A program made the position numbers and the translations under genes. Under the pieces are notes generated by a model. That model had not been told where the DNA came from. It did not search any database and saw nothing but the letters and a program-made list of their open reading frames with translations. From Cyclaneusma minus (lineage: Eukaryota > Ascomycota > Leotiomycetes > Marthamycetales > Marthamycetaceae), in contig JAKZHN010000012.1 of NCBI GenBank assembly GCA_037179335.1, forward strand, positions 868,001 to 932,000: a DNA stretch of 64,000 bases, in the 5' to 3' direction. Each line of letters starts with the position of its first letter. Positions within the stretch are counted from its first letter, which is position 1. Shown piece by piece: positions 10,593 through 21,600 of this stretch.

Positions 10593-11256
10593 TGATACGG
10601 ACAGCTTTGGGGGTGGAAAGGAACATGGAAGTAGGAGGTGTGTGGTGGGCTTTGCCCCTTTTGGATGAGTTTTAGTGAGTAAGGGACATCTACAAACAAT
10701 ATAAAGTTCAGAAACCATGATCATGTTGCATGTGGAAGACGAGAAGTTTTAGCAGGCTATCGCCTGAAAGCAAATTGGTATTTATTAACGTTTTCTTGAG
10801 AAAGGTCATTGTACTGAGGTATCTTTGAAGACAAGAGACGCCATGAACACCTGTACACCGAAAGATACACGCATCTGAATCATCGCTTCCAAGCTCAAGA
10901 GAACGGTCCCGAAAGAACGAACTCAGAAGAGCTAAGCCCGCGGATCCGGTCCAGAAGAACAATCATCTGAGAACCCATCCCAGAAGCACCGACCCAGAAG
11001 GACGGTACAGAAGGACCGGCACAGAAGTAACAGCTCAGAAGAACCGCCCAGAAGAAACATGTCTGACGAAACATCTCCGAACACATCGGAAGAACCGTAC
11101 CAGAGAAACCAGATACCAGAAGAACCAGATAGCGGAAGAACCGACCCGGAAGAAGAGACAACCATATGAACCACCATCTCAGAATACCACCCGACCCATA
11201 TCTTTGCTGTTGTGAAACCACACTGGACCGAACTGGCGCGAGAGATTGAAGACACA
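10593..11256. other. Convergent spacer between SDR and RTA1 genes
   Basis: Contains a run of imperfect AGAAGAACC/CAGAAGAAC units (about 10,925-11,160), a low-complexity purine-rich repeat with a period of 10-12 bases. No gene recognised. Confidence 0.5.
10925..11165. repeat. Purine-rich degenerate short tandem repeat (GAAGAACC/GACC type)
   Basis: Words such as CCCAGAAGAAC, CAGAAGGACGG and CGGAAGAACC recur about every 10-15 bases across ~240 bp downstream of the RTA1 stop. They look like a decayed minisatellite rather than coding sequence. Confidence 0.5.
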
Positions 11257-12391
11257 CTAGTTCATAGTGCGGTTGGTGTACATGCGGTCTTGGGCGGCCT
11301 CGAGGTTCTCCATGTCGTGGGATTGGCCATGAGCGGAACGAGGAGAGGGGATGCGTTGCTTGCCGCCGTTCTTGGAGTGCTTGATGACGAAGCCGGGGTG
11401 GAAAAAGTTGAAGCAAAGCACATAGATCGAGCACATACTGTTGGGAAAGAAGTTAGCGGTATGGTCTTTGAATAGTAGGTATCGATCAATGGGTGTGAAG
11501 GGTAACTTACACGCTGTCCAGGATGATGTAGAGGGTCTCGTTCTTCTGAAGGCTGTTGCCCCAACCACCAGTGATCATGACCAAGCGGTAAATGCAACGA
11601 ATCATCATGACCAGGTAGGCAACGATGCAGGCACCGAAGAACACCTTGAAGTGACGGCTGTTGCGGAGGTCGAGAGTGGCGGGCTCAAGCATGTGCGAGG
11701 ATTTGACAGTGCGCATGGCGTACTCGATGGCGAGCAGACCGAAGATGCTGAGGGTGAAGACCTGGAAGGCAAGACCGGCGATCATGATGTTGCTACCGGT
11801 GTCGGCGCCGCTTTCGTTCAGGTTCGTGACAGAGATGGCGGCCACAACAGCGCCGATGGCCTGGGTAACGATCGAAACAACATCACAGCAGATAAAGATC
11901 CAGGTGTACAGCTGGGGACGAATGCGGGAGATGTCGGCAGAGAAGGTGAGAACGACGTGCTTGAAGATGAGGTAGAGACCGCCAGCGAGGAAGGCAGGGG
12001 CGAAGGTCAAAGTGACAATCTGGTCCTTGAAACCAGCGTTGCTCCAGGGGTTGTTGGCAAGAGCAACTCGTCCGATGTAGCCTGCATGCCAGACACGTTA
12101 GAGAACTGTAGACAGCAGCTTTGCGAGTGGCGAAGTGGGGCTGCGCAGTATGGTGAGGTGGATGTGTGATGGATAAGTGTACATGCCAATGGCTTCAAGA
12201 GCAGTTCCACATCCCATGAAAATGAGGAAGCTCCAGGTCTTCTGACGAATGCACTGGATGAGGAACGCGATCAAAGACACCACGAAGATGATGGTGAAAA
12301 TGACGTTGGCGGCCTTGCTGGGGTCATAACCAGCATAGGACTCGTCAACCGGGCAGGCCGGGGTGACCTCGGTGCAGTTACTCTTGGGCAT
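11257..12391 (-). CDS. RTA1-family seven-transmembrane protein (putative lipid-translocating exporter)
   Basis: Three exons on the minus strand: 12391-12187, 12081-11511 and 11437-11257; 318 residues. About seven hydrophobic helices are visible, beginning with VIFTIIFVVSLIAFLIQCI. RTA1-family hallmarks are present: the segment ending GTALEAIGYIGR across intron 1, then LAPAFL-like TFAPAFLAGGLY, ICCDVVSIVTQAIG and VMMIRCIYRLVM. Known family members include yeast RTA1, RSB1 and PUG1, plasma-membrane proteins linked to sphingoid-base efflux and sterol-analogue resistance. Intron 1 uses a GC donor (GCATGT) and a normal CAG acceptor. This is the only junction that keeps the conserved EAIG-YIGR frame. 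Intron 2 is GT-AG. Start at ATG 12391. The promoter contains a ~111 bp tandem duplication. Confidence 0.88.
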
Positions 12392-12449
12392 AACTGCGGT
12401 AGTTCAGACACACAAAGATTTGTTGTTCTGAGGTTCGGACGGAAGTCTG

Positions 12450-12655
12450 GTGCAAAAGTCAATGTCAGTAGGTGAAGGTCAACAAGCAGCACCGGTCGTG
12501 TTTGCCAGGTCCCAGTGAAACAGGAAAGCACGGGAAAGCTTGAGATGCCGTACGGTTTCTGCACAAAGGTTGATGTCAGTAGGTGAAGGTAAACAAGCAG
12601 CGAGCGGATCGCGTTTGCCGGATTGCGGTGATGCAGGCAGGAAACGGAGCGCAGG
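12450..12655. repeat. Imperfect ~111-bp tandem duplication in the RTA1 promoter
   Basis: ATGTCAGTAGGTGAAGGT followed by AACAAGCAGC occurs at 12,462 and again at 12,573 (offset 111). Similar flanks lie on both sides: TGCAAAAGTC versus TGCACAAAGGT, and GTGTTTGCC versus GCGTTTGCC. The first unit begins about 70 bp upstream of the RTA1 start codon. Confidence 0.65.
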
Positions 12656-14650
12656 CAAAGAGCTCTGGATCAGTCGGGCGCAGAGTCCAAGCAGAGACGG
12701 AGCAGATTGTGGGAAGAGGCGGGCGGGATCAGAGGAAGAGGAGACACTCACAGCCTGAGAGATTGATCAGGTAACGAACGTCGAGGGAGATGTTGTGGGG
12801 AGCGGGCGCAAGCAGGTCAGATATAAATCTGGGAAGAGGTCGCCGGTCGAGCTTGTGGTCGCCGAGACGAATTTAAGTGCGGCTGCGGAGGATGGAGGCG
12901 AGCGGTACCTATGGAACAACAAGGCTACGGCGCCAAATGTTTGCCAGCTTTGTCAAGGCTGGGGGCTTATTGCAGGGCTACCTAAGCTTCTTTCAGCCCT
13001 AAATTTCACTCAAGCAGCTACTGCCGGACAAGAGATGTTCGATGATGTGTTCAAACATGATGAGCTGAGCCTCTCCTGGGAGATACAAAGTCCTCCTTTG
13101 CCAGCCTTACCAGAAGTCAAACATCTTCGACCCTACATGTACTTAACGATGTAGGTAGGATGGCACTGTACAATTCAGAAATGTGATCTCCCTCCCCAAG
13201 AGTCTGCAGCCTTCTCTTACTTGAACATCGCTCGCTGGCTCGGGCAATACTACGTGGCCAGCTAAGGCTGCCCACGGAAACAAGGTAAAATACAGACACA
13301 GACAAGTACACTTTGCTAACGAGTGAAATAGGATATACCTTCCATACCTACCTCCCACTGATCTCCTCCCATCTCCAAAACTCACAGCTCAGACTCGTGC
13401 TGTGCAGAAACGATATTCAGTATGCAGTCAGACCTACGAATCTCCAGGAGGCTCAGACTGAAAAGCTCGCAGAGGTACGAGCAACTCTGCTGCAAGACAT
13501 CTCCCGCCTCGTCACAGACTCACCCCCTCCCACACCCAGCAGCCAGGGAAACTCGGTGACAGCGTGCCACAGGTCCAGAGAGAAGCATAGAAGGAAGTGG
13601 CCATGACATCGTTGCACTATCCGGGTGTCCAGTTCGGGGGGAGTACGAGAGGCACAGCCCCGTTGCCGACGCGTGTTTGCAGCATTCCCATCTCCTTTGG
13701 CGTCCACAAAAACGGTACTCAGCTGAGACAGATGCCGACAGATCAACAGCTTCAACGGTGTTGGAGAGACGTTGGATTCGCTGAAGGGTTGAAGGAGCGG
13801 CTGGCAATAGGGGTCTGCAGGAATGCGACGTCGGCGCTCACGATGCTTCCTCCGACGTGCTGCTTACTCAGCTGGGGATGATCCATTTATATCTTTCCCG
13901 AGACGCTGTCATGTTTTTTTTTCTCCCGGTGGTTGACACACTTCCACCTATGAACAAAGCTCTATTCGGTTGCCACAGCCTTTGGGAGTCCGGGTCCTGG
14001 GGATTTCAGAGACCAGACGCGTGCTGTCAACCCCAAGCAGGGGCGATCACAAGCAACCTGCGCCTGTTCTCCATGTCGATCCCAGACTTCTCTCCGTCGA
14101 CCGATCAATATTCAATGACAATCCGTCGCCAGCATCCTGACACTTGGTATGGCGGCGAACGACATGAGCCGTCCTGCAGACCAGTGAGCCATTCCTTCTA
14201 ACTTTTGGAGCAGAATAACACCAATAATGGCAGGGGACACTGAGGCTCGTTTCGACGGGAGCTGGAACATGAGGCTCAGCAACGGTCAGCCCTCAGTCAC
14301 GAAACAAGATAATGCTAGTTCTACTATGCTAAGTCTAAGTCGATGCCTTTTTTCTTTCCACCTCAACAACCGAGGCGCCCTCTTTTACTGGTGGGCTATC
14401 TAACATACATATACCTTGCATTGGATGTTTCCTGCCTTGCAGCTGTCATTTCTATCTTCTGACTCTGTATTGACTCGACTTCCATTTGTGCACTTTGAAG
14501 TCCCAGCTATCAAGCGTACCTGGTCGTTCCAAGATTTGTTGTGTATTCTGCATGATGGCGGCATGCAAATCTACCTTCGTCAAGTTTTCGAAGTCCCCCT
14601 TCGACGATGGACCTTCAACAGCTCCAGTCTCAAGACCCCACTTGACTACC
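12656..14650. other. Intergenic, no gene recognised
   Basis: Two kilobases between the RTA1 promoter and the 3' end of the nitrite-transporter gene. Overlapping open frames on both strands lack family motifs and splice-consistent extensions. Confidence 0.45.
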
Positions 14651-15648
14651 TCATATTCTCATCGGCTCGTCCTCTCCCTTCTCAATCTCCTCAGGCCTTC
14701 TCTTCATGCGAAACGTCAAAATACCACGACGACTAAGCTGCTGACCATGAACAACATCATCGTACGCATCTCCATCGACTTCCACTCCACCAACCCCTTC
14801 AAGATGCAGATACCACATAAAACAACCGACAAACAGACTACCACCAACAATATTTCCAATCGCTCCGGGAATAATCCCCTTCCAGATATACAACCCCACC
14901 GTCAAATTCTCCGTCCCCACAAATATCGCCGTAGGAATAAAGAACATATTCGCAACGACATGATCAAATCCCAACGACACAAACGCAAAAGCCGGCCACC
15001 ACAGTCCCACCAGCTTCGAAACATTCTCTCGGCCCGCAGTTGCAAGAAACATGGACAAGCAAACTAGCCAGTTGGCGCCAATAGCTCGAAGGAAGATTTG
15101 ATGCCATTGCGGCGTGATCTGTTTGGTTTTTGCGAAACTCTGGACTTCTGTGCGATAGGCGCTGTCGGAAAATGTGCCGCCGTAGCCGGTAATAACCATG
15201 GCGACAAAGAGACAGCCGGCCAGGTTGCCGAAGAAGGTGAGGGTCCAGTGCATGAGCATTCGTGCCAGGCTGAGGCGGCGTTGGAGGACTGGGACTATGG
15301 TGAACTACGTTGAGTGTGAGTACAGGAGCTGCCCGTGTGAGATTAACTGCAGAATGAACTGACCATGATACTCCCAGTGAAGAGATCGCAACCGGTAATG
15401 ACGACCATTGCTAAGCCGTATGGAAATAGGAGTGCCGAGATGCAACGAATCAGACCTGGGGCGTTGTCCTGATACCAAGGTGCGGTGTTGGCAGTCAGTA
15501 CGGTGGCACAGGAAAAGGAAATCAGCATGCCGGCCATCACGGCGCTTAGGAAGATCTTGTCGATGCGCATGTTGGCTCTGATTACACCGGAGCGGCCGAT
15601 GAGCTCTGTGGTTTCTCTGGGAGTGTAGGCATTGTTGTTGACGGGCAT
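14651..15648 (-). CDS. Formate/nitrite transporter family protein (NitA-like)
   Basis: Two exons on the minus strand, 15648-15364 and 15304-14651, with a 59 bp GT-AG intron; 312 residues. The start ATG (15648) gives MPVNNNAYTPRETTELIGR, matching how fungal FNT proteins begin. The open frame reaches further upstream but lacks an ATG there. Six hydrophobic segments are visible, with family segments DKIFLSAVMAGMLISFSC, GCDLFTGSIM at the exon junction, GANWLVCLSMFLA and GFDHVVANMFFIPTAIF. FNT channels are pentameric and carry nitrite or formate across the plasma membrane. In fungi the Aspergillus NitA protein imports nitrite. A short charged cytoplasmic tail (RMKRRPEEIEKGEDEP) follows the last helix. 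No nitrate-assimilation genes are adjacent, so the nitrite role is inferred from the family only. Confidence 0.92.
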
Positions 15649-17936
15649 CCTGGCGACTTGGATCCAAAACAGAAAGGGGCTTGAGATGGAAGCGGTGGTG
15701 GACCAGCAGTTCCCATGCACACAGGCTTCGTCAACAGGCTCCGTGTAAAGGAAGGCATCGAACAATTAAGTACCCTCCGGAACATCAGGAACATGGTGGA
15801 TCTATCACTTAGGTAACGTTTCTCACACGTCACTACAAACTGACGATCTGCAGAATCTAGGTAGGAGCTCTGGAGAAGTTCTACACCCTACAAAATACAT
15901 GCTTCGTCTCTCAGTACTTCATTTTCACTCTCCTTTCGACTAGAAAGAGAACCTCGGAACAGAAGTTGAACACTGAAGGCTGAGATCAATGATGGGGTCT
16001 CGTCACGAAAAAACTGGCACTGAGTGACCCCAGTTTTTATGACGGAGTTACGTATAGTCACATGTTCTACGAGCTAAGCCCTACGAATGGGGCTCCCCAC
16101 AGTATGCGGCTACACGACTCGTGCTGCCGTGCAGTCATCGCCGCGGAATCTCAAGGCCATATCGACCTCGAGTGTTCCACGGACCACAACCTACAATAAG
16201 CATCCGGTCGCATCCTACACACTCGTCTTAGATTCTTGCCGACAACGAGACAACCCCAGCTCTCCAATGCTCCCTATGATAGCAGCCGCCATCGTCATGA
16301 AATGAAGGTTGGGCCAATCGATCATCGACTTGCGCCGATACTCTCAAAACCAAAAATCCAGTCCAGTGTATATTTTCACTTGTTCTTTCTTTTTCGCCAA
16401 AGCAAGACCATTGCGAACAAGAAAGGTAATCTTACACAATAGCCGTACAAGTAACATTATTTTCCTTATTGCTGTTTCCCACCCTTGGAAGAGAGGGTTA
16501 ACTATGCAGAAGCTTCAACAGTACGTCTGACTTTATACCTCAGGGGCTCCTTTCTACCCATCCAGTACGCCCATACCGGTAAGCATTGAAATTCAAAGAA
16601 GAAGAAAAAACCTCCACCAGCAAGAACAAATCAAACACCTCACTGCCGGGCTGCCCATTTAGTTCTTCATCTCCCAAATCTCCGGTCAGTCTTCGCCCTT
16701 TCAGCCGGAGACTCAAACACTCCAGGCAAGCCAGTCCCAGCGAACAGCGCCTCCTCTCTACCAACACGAGCACCCGGTACCCTCACCCTGTGATTGACGA
16801 TGGCGGTGGTTTGAGGGAGCCCCATCGTAGCGCGTGGCCTCTGTCTGCGTTTGTGCTGGGGGATCTTGCTCTTCAAGTGATCGTTGCGAGCTTGAAGCTT
16901 ACTAAGACCTGCCATAGATCGCCAATTTGGCGGTTCTCAGCCTTCTTGAGGATGTCGATGCGGGATGTGGTAATGGAAATGATCCTGCTACTCGTATTCA
17001 CCTCAGCAAACTCCATCGCATTCATCCCATCGATACCGCCTGTTGGTTCCCTTCCAGCCCCAATGACCTTAGCCATCGCGGAAACAAGAGATGCGAACGG
17101 CCTGCGAGTCTTACTATCGAGAAAAAAGAGGGGGTTGAGATAGTTGAGTCGGTTGTTGTGATACAATCAACGTAAAGCGACCACACTTTTCACGTTTCTG
17201 GGACTGTTGGCATCGTCATTACCGCGCGTGCTCTGGTCCCAATCGGCATCCAGAGGAGGGGAAATGCATTGGGCGTGTCTGCGGTCTTTGACACTTGTGC
17301 CAGCTTTGTAAAAGAATGTTTTAAATTGGAGTGAGGAGTCGTGAATGTAAGCCTCTTGTGTGGGCGCTCAGTGTTGCACGTCGACCACCGTTAAGTGTTG
17401 CAACTCTGTTGCTGAAAAAACATTCACTGCTTAGTTTGCTCTAAAATTCTTGCAGGTTATTGCTTGGCTACTGTAGGCTGCATTGATCTCATAGATACGG
17501 GCATGCCTTATGTCAAGAGTCTGGTGAACTGAGCGACTCCTGAGACTTGCTGCTCAGGACTCCGGCTCTTGTTAAGTATGCCAAATGATACTAGCAGTAC
17601 AATTAATACGAAGTTGACAGGAGATGAATCAGAGAGATCACTACCTGACTATCAGAGACCGGTTCTGATAACTAGAAATAACCCAAGTAATAACAAGTTA
17701 TCCTCTTTCAGCGGTTGATACCAAATTCCCAGCGTGTTCCAGCTTGCCAGCTTTGCCGCTTTTACGACCCTCACAAAAATCCAACCTCCACCAATCAAAT
17801 CCCATCCAATCACCTTCAACACTCCATCCACAAACGCCCAGCCCCAAAATCCTTTATCGCACCCCGCCGTTTCGTCATCTCCTTTGTTCATATCCCCGCA
17901 ACCCCAAATAATTTCCATCCAATTCACTGGTCTTAC
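15649..17936. other. Intergenic, no secure gene
   Basis: 2.3 kb between the nitrite transporter and tRNA-Ala. Open frames at 16,586-17,143 (plus) and 16,873-17,166 (minus) overlap head-on, and neither matches a family I recognise. A GTTGCACGTCGAC word occurs near 17,371. Confidence 0.4.
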
Positions 17937-18008
17937 GGGCTTGTGGTTTAGTGGTATAATACTCCCTTAGCATGGGAGTGGTCCGGGGTTCGATTCCCCG
18001 CGAGTCCA
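17937..18008 (+). tRNA. tRNA-Ala (AGC anticodon)
   Basis: 72 nt cloverleaf without intron. The acceptor stem GGGCTTG pairs with CGAGTCC (with G-U pairs), and the discriminator is A. The anticodon stem CTCCC/GGGAG encloses the loop TTAGCAT, giving anticodon AGC (read as IGC). The T stem-loop is CGGGG-TTCGATT-CCCCG. A TTTT run (18,044) and an 8-T run (18,050-18,057) downstream can serve as the RNA polymerase III terminator. The internal A-box-like GTGGTTTAGTGG and B-box GGTTCGATTCC are present. Confidence 0.95.
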
Positions 18009-18011
18009 ATA

Positions 18012-18038
18012 GTGGGAGGTTTGATTCCTCTGTTATCC
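18012..18038 (+). repeat. Degenerate duplicate of the tRNA-Ala 3' end
   Basis: Four bases after the tRNA, GAGGTTTGATTCCTC (18,016-18,030) mimics the T arm GGGGTTCGATTCCCC of the preceding tRNA, with compensating C-to-T/G-to-A type changes. The alignment continues for about 27 nt (ending TTATCC versus GAGTCC). It is probably a decayed tandem copy of the tRNA 3' half. Confidence 0.4.
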
Positions 18039-18419
18039 GTATCTTTTGATTTTTTTTATTCGGTTTTTGTAATATTGGGTGCGGGTTTTTTGGGGTTGGC
18101 TTTGTGCTGCTTGCTGGAGAGGGAATCAGGCATGTTGTTGATGCGATGGATTGGTGTTGATTGACGAGGGATGGCGTGTTCAAGGCCTGGTGCGCCGCGG
18201 CGAAGCTGGGGGTTCTTTGTGGATTTTGACAGGTGAAGTCGCTTGGGCGGTTTGAAATTCAGATGCATGCCATTTGACCGATTCAACTGCCTTTACATCT
18301 TGGCTTTGCTCATTAACAACTCAGGGAATCGTTAAATCGCATCTGAAGGCTAGAAATCGCATACAAACTAAGCCTGTTAAACATCTCTAGGTATTGTCCT
18401 AAGGCCCTTAGCCGGTAAT

Positions 18420-18615
18420 AATACTTCCAATCACTTGAAATACTCCCAGTTAGTACTTGAAATCATTTGAATAACTTCCATTGATTCGGAATGTTTGCAA
18501 TTATTTGAAAGGTTTTGAGTAATTGGAAACATTCCAAGTGATTGATGATATTTCCAGATACTTGAAATACTTCGAGTTATTTGGAACATTTGGAACATTC
18601 CCATTCACTTGATGG
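18420..18615. repeat. Degenerate minisatellite related to the array at 4.4 kb
   Basis: Imperfect units around a core such as CTTGAAATACTTCCA/AATTGGAAACATTCC recur about ten times over ~195 bp. It shares the 12-mer TCCAAGTGATTG (18,533) with the 4.4 kb array, and the two arrays have similar vocabulary (ATTTGAA, TTCCAA, AATTG). Confidence 0.6.
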
Positions 18616-21600
18616 AACCCGCAAAGTTTGCAAGCTGGAACGCTCAATTACCCACAGCGTCAATGACCCAACTATGTTGCTAGCCCAGAGACCTACTTAA
18701 CAGGGGAAAGAAGCGCAATTTCCCCAATGTTGCAGATGGAGTTCTCGCCGGAGGTTGTCCCTTTGACATTACCTAGAGATTGAATATTTCGCGTTCTTGT
18801 TGTAATTCTCAGGGGTACTAGCAAGATCAGCACTAATTGACTTTGAAATTACCAGGGATGAATAACGTACCTGGTGCACCAGCTGTGATCGGTTGCGTTG
18901 GCCATTTGTTCTCCATTAGCATCTTTAGGTTATTTTACAGCAGGCACTGTGACAATTTTATTATGAGCTAAGAGGAAAATACTTATGGTAGTAATATCCT
19001 TGAAATTTAACTCGCCGAAGTCCCATACCATATTATACGACTTCGTTTAAAATATTGTATGCTAAAAAGGGGGCTCAGTGGTGAGCCAAAGGTCGTGCAC
19101 GGCATGCGAAAAGGGAGGACACCAGCCAAGAGGGAAAGTATTTGTAATAGGCTCTTTTTCATTTTTCGACATTGTTATGACCCAATTCGGTCGATGCCCA
19201 TGTTTATGGCCATTGAATCGCCCTCGACTATTTATGCAATTTGTGTCAATTATACAGAGCACGAATTAGGAGTAAAGAATAATCTTACGCCGAAGCCGTG
19301 TCCCCATGGAAGATCCGGGTTGCAATTTTTTTCGTTAGCAATCTGGCGGATTTTAGGTGAATGGAAAATTCACGTGCTGTATTAGCCGGGCGCGATATTT
19401 CAGGAGTCTTCACGGCCATTGATAATTGGCTGAAGGACACTTATGAGGTTTCAGTCAGGTAAGCTTTATAGCTTAGCGGTTTGAAGCTATTTTACTTTGC
19501 TGGTCCTGTAGACCTGGCCACAGATAGTATGTAGCATCCCGAGGGTGTCTGGGGACTATCATTGTCGTTTTAAGCTGAGTAGCTGATCAGCAAGCTTGTT
19601 CCAACCGTGAGAGTCAATCCAGAAGCACACACGTACATGTACAAAAGGCCTTTCGGATCAAATAACGAAAGATATTGGAATACTCAGTACCGCACCCTTG
19701 GTATAGACCGGCCTTTTCTGACCTCCCCTTCCACGCAAAGGGATTGGGAACAATCATCTCAAGACATCCAATCATGGATCTACCAAAACACGAATAATAA
19801 GCGGCCGTCATATTCCGCCGTGTTCCGTACCCAACCTTTACCAACGAGGCACTAGCAGGGTTGTATTATGGCGTCGACTAAGACCACTGCTACACAAGTA
19901 AGTATGGCTCCACGTGGCGTCCTTCGGCCCGTTCGCAGTTCGATCATTCATGCGCATTGATTGCTAAGATAAGCTTCAACTTGATGCGAATAATAGACGG
20001 GCATGCATACATGTATTGTAGTCAAATATAGTAACCAATTGAGTCAATCGCTCACTCCCTACCTCCCCCGCATCTCGGCTTGGATTGGGGAAGCAATTCC
20101 AACTTGTCCTGGTCACGAACTTCAAGACCAATAAAGCAACGGCAATATGGATAGTTGAGAAGAGAGAAATATTGTGCGCGGGACATGAAATTAACAGACA
20201 AAAGAACAGAGATGTTTCGTGATTGGTATTTGAGTGGGACGAAAGATCCTAGATTAGAAAATCTAGCTAAGGAGGAGCTTATATGCCCCAGGACTGGAGA
20301 GGCTAGCTTGCCAAAGGTCTTTGTCACACTCTAACACGAAGAAGCCTAGTCCTGCATGGCCCGTAGCTAACAAGAGCACCCAGTTAGCTTACTTCCTTGT
20401 TGGCGCGTTCTTTTTCTTCCTGTCTCTCCTCCTCCTTGTGACCTTGTCATCTGGTGAGGGGTGGCACGAAAAGGCCGGAAGAGCAGGGAACGTCCCAAGC
20501 ACCGCAGATAGAAGAATCACCACCCTATCAGAGGCTGGCCTATCTGAGCGCCTTAATTAAAGGTAAGAGTCCCTTTCTTCATTCATGTTGCATTCAAAGC
20601 GCAGTTGAGACTGCCCAGTTACAAATTCCATCTTCAACTGTTTGACTATTCTAGAACCACACGGAGTAATGTGGTTATTGTTACCTTCCATCCATTTGTA
20701 CTAGTCTAAGGCTAGAATAAGAGACTAGTTGTCTCCCTTCCATAAGTAGATCGCAACCAGGCTATTACAAAGAGGAACCACCTGCGCCAACACGTATATT
20801 TCCACCCCTGATGATCTCAACAGCAACGAATCCTTATCGCCCTTCTACAAATTTTCCAATGACTTACGGTATTCTTCGAAGCCGTCATGATTGTCATATC
20901 TTTTACAGCTATCACATTACCATCCTGTGACAAGCCCCGTGGCCCAACCCGGCGGCTGGCTCCCTACGCCATGGCTCTTGGAGACCCATTCTTCTCGCAC
21001 ATTGATAGGTAACAGTTTACCACCTAAACCCTTGGAGGGGCCTCGCACGATGACAATCACACTCACATCTCCAAAACCCACAATCGCGAGTTATTCGCAA
21101 TGCATGGGGAGGCCAACTCAATACTCTGCCGGTTCCGATCTTTCTAGTGATCATCCCGTTGTCGCAATGGCACTTCCACTCTGGCAACAGGACTGCGTCC
21201 AAAAAACAGTCAAGTAAATACAAGAAAGAAAATTGCTTCGAAAGTCCCATCAAAGCCAGGCAAGCAATCGAGACAGTGAAATTGGGCGATCACCGGTGGG
21301 AAAATGAGAGAGAGGGCCGGACAACCTGTCCACTCGCCCCCGTATATATGAGCAATCAAGTAAGAGCTGGGATGATGAGACGGATCAGCCAGAGAACGCG
21401 ATTTAAAGTTCATCCCCATCTATCCGGCATCACTCTTCTCGAGAAAAGTATTGTCAATCCGATCAAAAAGCCTTAGCTGTTATTGACGAGGAGATATAAA
21501 TGAGGTTCCCACCCCGACTCTCAATCGTGTAGTTGTTACATCACAGACACTACCGGCATCGTCGCTGTCTGTCTTTTCTCTCGCTCGTGTCATTTTGCAT

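Noticed and set aside
16540..17166. Overlapping open frames on both strands, including minus-strand text with KLQARNDHLKSKI and NRQIGDLWQ
   Set aside because: No start/splice model gives one continuous protein and I recognise no family. It could be a decayed gene but is not supported.
19059..19385. 108-codon plus-strand frame with CTACEKGGHQP in an overlapping frame
   Set aside because: Considered as a zinc-knuckle or transposase scrap. No spacing or flanking motif supports it.
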